Of a stretch of 64,000 nucleotides of DNA, positions 57,739 through 64,000 are shown piece after piece. Within the stretch, counting starts at the first letter, position 1. Each line of letters begins with the position of its first letter. The notes below the pieces were generated by a model, which saw only the letters and a program-made list of their open reading frames with translations, was not told the DNA's origin and did no database searches. Source of the stretch: Kibdelosporangium aridum (GTDB lineage Bacteria > Actinomycetota > Actinomycetes > Mycobacteriales > Pseudonocardiaceae); the NCBI RefSeq assembly GCF_900176515.1, contig NZ_FWXV01000006.1, positions 62,001-126,000 of the forward strand, read 5' to 3'. A program made the translations under genes and the position numbers.

Positions 57739-58782
57739 ATGAGCGCTTTCAAGAGCCTGTCCATCGCGGGTGCCAAGGGGTTCATCCGGGACAAGGCGGC
57801 GGTCTTCTTCATCCTGTTGTTCCCGTTGATGTTCCTGGTCATCTTCGGCCTGCTGTTCCGGGACTCGGGCACTGACAAGATCAAGCTCGGGGTGGTCGGC
57901 AACGGCCCGGTCGTGCAGTCGCTGAACCAGGTTCCGGTCGTCGAGGTGCAGCGGTTCGACACCGAGGCCGCGGCTGTCGAAAAGGTGAAGTCCGGTGACC
58001 TGCCCGGTGCGGTGATCGAGAACGGCGCTGGCGTCCAGCTCCGGTTCGCCGCGAGCGACCAGAACCAGTCCGGGATCGTCAACGGCCTGGTATCCAGTGT
58101 GGTCGACAAGGCCAACATCACCGCCACCGGTCAGCAGCCCCGGTTCACCTTCCAGTCCAGCCAGGTCGAGGACGATTCGCTCAGCCCGATCCAGTACCTG
58201 ACACCGGGCATCCTGAGCTGGGCGGTGGCGTCGGCCGGTGTCTTCGGCGCGGCGATGACGTTCGTGCAGTGGCGCAAGAAGCAGGTGTTGCGGCGCCTCT
58301 GGCTGGCGCCGGTGTCGCCCGCGGCCGTGCTGATGTCCCGGGTCGGCGTGACGTTGGGGATCGCGATCGCGCAGGCCGTGGTGTTCGTCGGCATTGCGAG
58401 CCTGCCGATTTTCGGCCTGAAACTGGCCGGCACCTGGTGGTTGTCCATCCCGATCTTCTTGTTCGGCATGCTCGCGTTCTTCGCCATGGGCATGCTGATC
58501 GGCGCGTTCGCCAAGACCGAGGAGGCGGCGAACGGTGCGGCGCAGATCGTGGTGCTGCCGATGGCGTTCCTGTCCGGCACGTTCTTCCCGATCGAGCGGG
58601 CACCCGGCTGGTTGCAGACCGTGTCGCAGATCTTCCCGTTGCGGCACATGAACACCGGTATCCAGGATTTCCTGGTCCGAGGCAAGGGGTTCGAGGCGTT
58701 ACTGGTGCCCAGCGCCGTCCTGATCGGTTTCACCCTGGTGATCGGGTTTGTCGCGACCCGCGTTTTCCGGTGGGACAGCTAA
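57739..58782 (+). CDS. ABC-2 type permease
   Basis: 347 residues. One N-terminal helix (AAVFFILLFPLMFLVIFGLLF), a large extracytoplasmic domain (about 45-155), then five helices. ABC-2 features FLSGTFFPIERAPGWLQTVSQIFPLRH near the C-terminus. ATG 57739 follows GAGGAGAAGG. The last 84 bp overlap the end of the convergent AfsR-like gene. Partner of the ATPase upstream. Confidence 0.9.
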   Translation: MSAFKSLSIAGAKGFIRDKAAVFFILLFPLMFLVIFGLLFRDSGTDKIKLGVVGNGPVVQSLNQVPVVEVQRFDTEAAAVEKVKSGDLPGAVIENGAGVQLRFAASDQNQSGIVNGLVSSVVDKANITATGQQPRFTFQSSQVEDDSLSPIQYLTPGILSWAVASAGVFGAAMTFVQWRKKQVLRRLWLAPVSPAAVLMSRVGVTLGIAIAQAVVFVGIASLPIFGLKLAGTWWLSIPIFLFGMLAFFAMGMLIGAFAKTEEAANGAAQIVVLPMAFLSGTFFPIERAPGWLQTVSQIFPLRHMNTGIQDFLVRGKGFEALLVPSAVLIGFTLVIGFVATRVFRWDS

Positions 58783-61344
58783 GGCGAAGCTGACCGCGGC
58801 GGCGAGGCTCATCCGGGCGCCCTGGTCGAAGGCGGCGTCGAACTCGGCGTCGCCCAAGGCCTGCCTGCCCTGCTCGGCTCGGCGCTGCAGGGCGTCGTCG
58901 ATGCGGGGAAGGTCCGGACCGACATGCGGTTCGATCTGGCTGATGACGCCGAGCAACGCGGCGACCCGGCTGTCGTCACCGGTTGTCAGGGCGAGCAGAC
59001 AGACCGCGGCGGCGACGCCGAGCAGGTCGTGACGGGAGTCCTTGATCCGCAAGGACTCCCGGGCCAGCGCGGTGGCCGCAGCCAGTTCACCTTTGCCAGC
59101 CGACACAACGCCGACGGCGAGCAGAACGTAGGCCAGTGACCATTTCTCGCCGTTGTTTTCGCAGATCTCCAGAGCTTCCCGGCAGAGTGTCCCCGCACCG
59201 GGCAGATCGCCTTCGAGCACAAGCGCAACGGCACGCGCGACCATGGCCATGATCAGAGTGGCATCCGGATCGCGGTGCCCGGCCGTGACCTGCTCAAGCA
59301 GTGCCGAGGCCGTTGCCACGTTGCCATCCAGGAGTTCCGTCATACCCAGCGCGTATGTCGCGTGGACGAGTGACGCTTCATCCGCCTCGGCATCCACCTG
59401 CGCCAGCAGTTGCCGAGCGGCTTCCGTCTTGCCCTGCAGTGCGGTGACGTATCCGTTGACCCATAAGGCTTTCCATCGGTCGGTGGTGACCTGCCGGGTC
59501 GCTGAGAGGCCCCAGTCCAGCCAGTGCTGGGCTTCGGCGAGCAACCCGTTGCCGACCCAGTGGAACCACAACGCGCCCGCCAGCCGCAGCCCGGCCGCGG
59601 CCTCGCCTGGCTCGGTCAAGCAGAACTCCAGTGCCGCACGGAGATTCGCGTGATCGAGGCGGGTACGTGCGGACAGCTCGGCCTGCGCCGCGCCGAACCA
59701 CTGCTGTTCCCGCTGCTCCGCCACGGTCAAGTACCAGTTGCGGTGGCGTCTTCGGACCAATGGCTGCTCACCGGCCTGCCACAACTGCTCCCTGCCGTAT
59801 TGGCGCAGCGTCTCGGGTAATCGGAACCGAGCCGGGCCATGGGCATCCGCCCGGACCAGGATGGCCTTGTCCACCAGGCCGTCGAGTACGTCCAACACCG
59901 TGTCCAGCGGGATGTCGTTGTACCCGGCGCAGACGTTCTCCACCGCCACCAGGTCGAAGGTGTCCTCGAACACGGACATCCGCCGCCACATCAGTCGCTC
60001 GGCGGGCGAGCAGAGTTCGTAGCTGAAGTCCACAATGGCCCGTACGGCCGGTTTGACCCGGATCATGCTGTCCAACCGGGTGACCAGGTCCGGCAGCGGG
60101 AGCTCACGCAGCTGGGCCGCGGCCAGTTCAAGCGCCAACGGAACGCCTTCGAGCCGGCAACACAAGGAGATGACGTCCTTGCGGTTGTCGTCGGTCAGCT
60201 CGAAACCGTTGGGAACCCGTTGCACGAACAGGGCGACGGCCGGAGCGTCGTCTTCGTCGGGTTCTGGTACAGGCAACGGCCGCACGTCATAGATCTGCTC
60301 GGTCTCGATGTGCAGCGGGACTCTGCTCGTCACCAGGATCCGCAGGCCCGGCGCGGCGTGCAGCAACGTGTCGACGAAAAGCGCGCACGCGGGCGCGACT
60401 TGTTCGCAGTTGTCCAGCACGAGCAACGCGACTTTGGATGCGAAGTGCTCGGCGAGCACCGTCGTCATGCTCCGGCCCGACTGGTCGTGCAGCTCCAACG
60501 CGTCCGCGACGGTGTGCGCGAACAGGCCGAAATCGTGCAGTGCGGCCAGTTCGGTGAACCAGACCCCGTCCGGGTACGAGGATTGGTTGCACTGCGCCAC
60601 TTGTGCCGCCAGCGTGGACTTGCCGACTCCGCCGACGCCGGTCAGCGTGGCCATCCGGCCGTTGGCCAGCAGCCACGTCACCTCTTCGACGTCGGTGTCC
60701 CGGCTGATCACACTGGCCGTCTCCGGCTCGGCGGCCGATGGTTCGCCCGGCAGGTCGATGGCCGGATCACTGTCGTGAATGGCGGTTTCGAGCTCGTTGA
60801 GCAGCGCCGTGACCTCGGCATGCGGTCGTGCCATCAGCACGTTCTCCCGAATGCCCAGCAAAACGCCCGTCAGCCGCGCGCATTCGGCGTGCGCCCACGG
60901 AGTTGGCACGCAGCCGGCGAGCGGTTTACCACGCCATAACTTCGCGGCATCGGCGAGAGTCCGTGCCACTTGGGCGAAATCACCCGCGTTGAGATGGCGG
61001 CGCCCCATCCGTGCCAGTGTTTCGAAGCGTACGGAGTCGACGCACGTCGGCGCGACCGTCAGCCGATAGCCGGATCCTTCGGTGGTGATCAGGCCGTCGA
61101 GCCCGGCTGCCCGTAGCTCACGGCGCAGCCGCGCGACGTGGCTGTGCAGTGTCTTCACCGCGGTGATGGGGAAGGCCTCGCCCCACAACGCCTCGATCAG
61201 GTCGTGGATCGGCACCTGCTCGCCTGGTGTTGCGGCCAGCCGGGCCAGCAAGGTCCGCTGGTCACTGCCGTTCACCGCGACCGGGCCCGCCGGGGTGGCC
61301 AATCGAACCGGACCGAGGAGCAGAACAGCGACGTCGTCCCGCAT
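58699..61344 (-). CDS. AfsR/SARP-like regulator with NB-ARC and TPR domains
   Basis: 881 residues. N-terminal OmpR-type winged helix (AVLLLGPVRLATPAGPV to VARLRREL), a short BTAD-like helical part, NB-ARC ATPase with P-loop GVGGVGKSTLAAQV (about residue 240) and LLVLDNCE, then TPR-like helices (about 560-850). Large STAND regulators of this type control secondary metabolism or development. ATG 61344 follows AGGAAGG. The C-terminal ~27 codons overlap the ABC permease gene on the opposite strand. Confidence 0.88.
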   Translation of the reverse strand: MRDDVAVLLLGPVRLATPAGPVAVNGSDQRTLLARLAATPGEQVPIHDLIEALWGEAFPITAVKTLHSHVARLRRELRAAGLDGLITTEGSGYRLTVAPTCVDSVRFETLARMGRRHLNAGDFAQVARTLADAAKLWRGKPLAGCVPTPWAHAECARLTGVLLGIRENVLMARPHAEVTALLNELETAIHDSDPAIDLPGEPSAAEPETASVISRDTDVEEVTWLLANGRMATLTGVGGVGKSTLAAQVAQCNQSSYPDGVWFTELAALHDFGLFAHTVADALELHDQSGRSMTTVLAEHFASKVALLVLDNCEQVAPACALFVDTLLHAAPGLRILVTSRVPLHIETEQIYDVRPLPVPEPDEDDAPAVALFVQRVPNGFELTDDNRKDVISLCCRLEGVPLALELAAAQLRELPLPDLVTRLDSMIRVKPAVRAIVDFSYELCSPAERLMWRRMSVFEDTFDLVAVENVCAGYNDIPLDTVLDVLDGLVDKAILVRADAHGPARFRLPETLRQYGREQLWQAGEQPLVRRRHRNWYLTVAEQREQQWFGAAQAELSARTRLDHANLRAALEFCLTEPGEAAAGLRLAGALWFHWVGNGLLAEAQHWLDWGLSATRQVTTDRWKALWVNGYVTALQGKTEAARQLLAQVDAEADEASLVHATYALGMTELLDGNVATASALLEQVTAGHRDPDATLIMAMVARAVALVLEGDLPGAGTLCREALEICENNGEKWSLAYVLLAVGVVSAGKGELAAATALARESLRIKDSRHDLLGVAAAVCLLALTTGDDSRVAALLGVISQIEPHVGPDLPRIDDALQRRAEQGRQALGDAEFDAAFDQGARMSLAAAVSFALAVPPENAGRDKPDHQGETDQDGAGHQ

Positions 61345-61484
61345 GAGGGCCTTCCTGATGCCGGAAATGGAAGGCTTGTGACACAACCATTGCAGTGGCA
61401 TCAGGGCTAGGGCCGAACAAGTGACGCGGCTACCCGTTCGAGTGAAGCGTGGTCGGCGGTTTACCAAGCAGGGCAACGGTATGA

Positions 61485-61517
61485 CGCCTGCTCCCGCGCA
61501 CGGCGCGGAAGCAGGCG
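61485..61517 (-). terminator. Stem-loop after the holin-like gene
   Basis: Arms of 15 bp with one mismatch (CGCCTGCTCCCGCG against CGCGGAAGCAGGCG), 3-base loop, 6 bp after the stop of the minus-strand gene. No T-run. Confidence 0.5.
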
Positions 61518-61523
61518 GGTGAG

Positions 61524-61922
61524 TCAGCGACCCCGGCTGGTCAGCTTCTTGAGGTGCAACGGAAGCGTCAGCACGAAGCTGACGATGGCCACGATGATCG
61601 CGCCGAGGAAACCGGCCCAGAACCCGGTGACCTCGAAGGGCAGGTCGAGCTCGCCGGCGACCCAGCCGGTGAACCAGAACAGCAGGCCGTTGACCACGAG
61701 TCCGATCAGGCCGAGCGTGAGGATGTAAACCACGCAGCCGGCGATCTTGGCTATCGGCTTGAGGATCAGGTTCACCAGGCCGAACAGCAGGGCGACGCCG
61801 ATCAGCGTGCCGATGCGGGCCAGCGCGGACCCGGTGAGCAGGTTGATCCCCGGCAGGATGGTCGCCGCCCAGACGGCGACGGCCGAGGCTAGTACTCGAT
61901 AGACGAATTCCACGCCGGACAC
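61524..61922 (-). CDS. Phage holin family 4-type membrane protein
   Basis: 132 residues with four membrane helices (AVAVWAATILPGINLL, LFGLVNLILKPIAKIAG, VVYILTLGLIGLVVNGLLFWFTG, GAIIVAIVSFVLTLPL). This is the chromosomal 'phage holin' family (YvlD-like), widespread in actinobacteria and not linked to a prophage. GTG at 61922. Function unclear. Confidence 0.85.
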   Translation of the reverse strand: MSGVEFVYRVLASAVAVWAATILPGINLLTGSALARIGTLIGVALLFGLVNLILKPIAKIAGCVVYILTLGLIGLVVNGLLFWFTGWVAGELDLPFEVTGFWAGFLGAIIVAIVSFVLTLPLHLKKLTSRGR

Positions 61923-62067
61923 CCTCTCATCTCACCGCCGACTTCGCCGATCTTGTCGTGTTTTGCCCCGGGATGAGGCATTTCGCTATGCCTACTGTGG
62001 ACACGGTAGGGGTGCGATACCGCGATTGTCGTATGCCATCCGGGGTTGTTGGCCGTACTTTGATGGA

Positions 62068-62916
62068 GTGAGCGTTGCGGTTTTCCTCGCCGTGACCGCT
62101 GGGGCGGTGGTGGCACTCAAGTTCGGCCTGACAGCGTGGGCTTCGGCCGTTGTCCTGCTTGTGGCGTTGTTCCTCGGTATTTCCGTCGGTCGACGGACCG
62201 TCGTTGTCACTGTTGTGGTTGCGCTCGCCGGATTTGCGGTTGCTGTCAGCTTTGTCGTGGAGTCCTGGTGGGCTGGGATTGGTCCGATGATCCCGGCGGC
62301 GTTGGTGACCGGAGCGGCCGTCGGCGACGCCATCCGCAGCAGGCGGGAACTCGCATCCGCCCGTGCGGAACGCATCCGCAGGGACGAGCGGCTGCGGATC
62401 GCGCAGGACGTGCACGACATGGTCGCCCAGCACGTCGCCGTGGTGAACGTCCAGGCGGGCGCGGCCGCTCATCTGCTGAAAAGCAACCCGGACAAGGCAG
62501 CTGAAGCGCTTGAGCACGTCACCACGACCAGCGCCAAAGTGCTCGACGAACTCGGGTCGCTGCTGGGCGTGCTGCGTGATCCGGTCCTTGATCTGGAAAG
62601 CCTGCTCGACGACCGCGTCGAGGTGACCGTGATCGGCGAACGCAGACCACTACCCGCGACTGTGGACGTGACGGTCTACCGGGTCGTCCAGGAATCCCTT
62701 GCCAACGCAAGGAAATACGGGACCGGATGGGTGCAGCTGAGCATGGAGTACCAACCGGACCAACTCGTCATCGAGGTCCGTAACGAACGTTCCGGTACGA
62801 ATGCGCGCGGCACCGGGCACGGCCTGATCGGAATGCGCGAACGCGTGGCCCTCGTCGACGGGAAGCTCAGTGCGGGCCCGGAAGGCAAGCACTTCGTGGT
62901 CCGGGCGGTGCTGTGA
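62068..62916 (+). CDS. Compact sensor histidine kinase
   Basis: 282 residues. About three or four N-terminal membrane helices (1-80) with almost no extracellular part, then phosphoacceptor RIAQDVHDMVAQH with His116, and an HATPase domain (VQESLANARKYG, GTGHGLIGMRERV). GTG 62068 has a weak ribosome site; the frame opens at 61963. Overlaps the regulator gene by 4 bp. Confidence 0.88.
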   Translation: MSVAVFLAVTAGAVVALKFGLTAWASAVVLLVALFLGISVGRRTVVVTVVVALAGFAVAVSFVVESWWAGIGPMIPAALVTGAAVGDAIRSRRELASARAERIRRDERLRIAQDVHDMVAQHVAVVNVQAGAAAHLLKSNPDKAAEALEHVTTTSAKVLDELGSLLGVLRDPVLDLESLLDDRVEVTVIGERRPLPATVDVTVYRVVQESLANARKYGTGWVQLSMEYQPDQLVIEVRNERSGTNARGTGHGLIGMRERVALVDGKLSAGPEGKHFVVRAVL

Positions 62917-63560
62917 CGATCAGGGTGGTGCTGGCCGACGACCAGGAGCTGATCAGGGCGGGGTTCCGGGCGATCATCGAGACGTGCGACGACATCTCGG
63001 TCGTCGGCGAGGCCGCCAACGGTGTGCAAGCCGTCCAGTTGGCGCCCAGGGCGGACGTCGTGCTGATGGACGTCAGGATGCCGGAGATGGACGGATTGGC
63101 CGCCACCCGGGAGATCTGCGCCAAGCACGAGCACGTCCGCGTGCTCATCCTGACCACGTTCGAGCTGGACGAGTACGTCTTTCAGGCACTGCGCGCCGGG
63201 GCCAGCGGGTTTCTCGGCAAGAACATGGGACCGGCCATGCTGCTGGAGGGGATCCGGATGGTCGCGGGCGGCGAGGCACTGTTGTCCCCGAAGGCCACCA
63301 AGGGCCTGATCACCCGCTTTCTCGCGCAGCCCGCGGTCGTGGACGGCGCGGTGCCGGAGAAGCTCAGCCTGCTGACCGGCCGCGAGCTGGAAATCGTCAC
63401 GTTCGTCGCAAATGGACTGTCCAATGACGACATCGCTGGCCGGCTGTTCCTGTCGCCTGCGACGGTGAAGACGCACCTCAACCGGGCCATGGTCAAGCTC
63501 GGTGCCCGGGACCGCGCTCAGGTCGTCGTGCTCGCGTACCAATCTGGCCTGGTGCGGTAG
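62913..63560 (+). CDS. NarL/LuxR-type response regulator
   Basis: 215 residues. Receiver with Asp53 (VLMDVRMPEMDG), then linker and LuxR helix-turn-helix (LTGRELEIVTFVANG, LSNDDIAGRLFLSPATVKTHL). GTG start inside the kinase gene (GTGA). No obvious target adjacent. Confidence 0.93.
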   Translation: MTIRVVLADDQELIRAGFRAIIETCDDISVVGEAANGVQAVQLAPRADVVLMDVRMPEMDGLAATREICAKHEHVRVLILTTFELDEYVFQALRAGASGFLGKNMGPAMLLEGIRMVAGGEALLSPKATKGLITRFLAQPAVVDGAVPEKLSLLTGRELEIVTFVANGLSNDDIAGRLFLSPATVKTHLNRAMVKLGARDRAQVVVLAYQSGLVR

Positions 63561-63619
63561 CTCCAAGAGCCCGCGGTGGGTGGATGCCCGTTACGACCCG
63601 GTTTGTCCACTCTGCCGGT

Positions 63620-64000
63620 GTGACGAAGAAACTGCGGCAGGCGCTGGTCCTGCTCCATCTGATGACCGCTTTCGGCTGGTTCGCGGCCACGGTTGCGGTG
63701 TTGTTGCTGACCGCGCACGGTCAGGTCGAAGCCGCACTGCTGGTGGACGACCGGCTGCTCGCGGACTGCTCGTTCATGACCGTCTACACCGGACTGATGT
63801 TGGCGGCGAACTGGGGCTTCACCCGGTTCTGGTGGATCACGGTGAAGCTCGTGACCACGATCGGTCTCGCACTCGGCGGGCGCGCCTTGTTCCACGACGG
63901 CATGTTCGTGGCGGGCGGTGTCCTGATGGTCGCCGCGATCGCCGCGCTGGCCTGGATCGGGCGGATGAAGCCGTGGGGACAGCTCAGGCCGCACGTCCAG
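63620..64000 (+). CDS. Membrane protein, DUF2269-like (C-terminus cut by window edge)
   Basis: 127 codons are open from GTG 63620 to the window end. Four hydrophobic segments (LLHLMTAFGWFAATVAVLLL, TVYTGLMLAANWGF, ITVKLVTTIGLALGG, AGGVLMVAAIAALAWIG). Resembles small four-helix DUF2269-type proteins. The end is missing. Confidence 0.65.
   Translation, partial: MTKKLRQALVLLHLMTAFGWFAATVAVLLLTAHGQVEAALLVDDRLLADCSFMTVYTGLMLAANWGFTRFWWITVKLVTTIGLALGGRALFHDGMFVAGGVLMVAAIAALAWIGRMKPWGQLRPHVQ

Noticed and set aside
61524..61922. Prophage holin
   Set aside because: Belongs to the chromosomal holin-like membrane family. No phage genes nearby.

Overview
The window is high-GC DNA from a filamentous actinomycete, most likely in the Pseudonocardiaceae (Amycolatopsis or Kibdelosporangium type). 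The pointers are GTG and TTG starts with strong GGAGG sites, a Scr1-type XRE regulator with DUF397, DUF3558 lipoproteins, NucS, a MurA with Asp in place of the catalytic Cys, crotonyl-CoA carboxylase/reductase, WXG100-type genes and an AfsR-like regulator. No rRNA, tRNA, phage, intact insertion sequence or CRISPR array is visible. The assignment is inferred from gene content only.

Layout. 0-4.4 kb: cut-off anti-sigma factor and ECF sigma factor (SigK/RskA type), DUF397 and XRE genes, and cob(I)alamin adenosyltransferase. 4.6-10 kb: GntR regulator, murA, an exported intradiol-dioxygenase-like lipoprotein and the B12 mutase meaA/ecm. 10-15.4 kb: ehuBCDA-type ectoine importer, a degenerate IPNS-like protein, an ECHDC3-like hydratase homologue and a methyltransferase. 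15.4-18.3 kb: AraC regulator, a frameshifted hydrolase, nucS and a Nudix gene, followed by relics of the AraC and hydrolase gene ends. 18.3-25.7 kb: secreted and lipoproteins, dhaKLM and a sodium/solute symporter. 25.7-28.2 kb: a GbsR-type regulator divergent from a P450, then a CadD-like transporter. 28.2-37.3 kb: tandem 3-hydroxyacyl-CoA dehydrogenase, UspA plus adenylate cyclase, small zinc proteins, TetR, a DivIVA-like coiled-coil protein, an ankyrin protein and an esterase. 37.3-42.4 kb: ccr, methylmalonyl/ethylmalonyl-CoA epimerase, thiolase, meaB and an F420-type oxidoreductase. 42.4-47.9 kb: ABC ATPase with a two-component pair, then a WXG100/ESX-like operon. 48-56.7 kb: lacI-manA-ABC sugar operon divergent from a secreted GH92 alpha-mannosidase. 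56.7-64 kb: ABC-2 exporter, AfsR-like regulator, a holin-like membrane protein, a second two-component pair and a cut-off membrane protein.

Functional themes. (1) Most of the ethylmalonyl-CoA pathway is here: thiolase, 3-hydroxyacyl-CoA dehydrogenase, ccr, epimerase, ethylmalonyl-CoA mutase, its GTPase chaperone and the adenosylcobalamin enzyme. The thiolase, dehydrogenase and ccr promoters share a TACC-N4-GGTA palindrome. (2) A mannan-use module: secreted GH92, sugar ABC importer, mannose-6-phosphate isomerase and a LacI regulator, with near-identical 12-bp operator-like sites at lacI and before GH92. (3) Compatible-solute uptake.

The most unusual non-coding structure is a family of 22-bp units, tandem and inverted, in two intergenic regions (30.1-30.2 kb and 52.9-53.3 kb), with a lone related unit at 35.8 kb. 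I did not find an unmistakable new multi-gene system. The best candidates for something undescribed are these repeats, the shared palindromes, and the IPNS-like protein that has lost its iron ligands.
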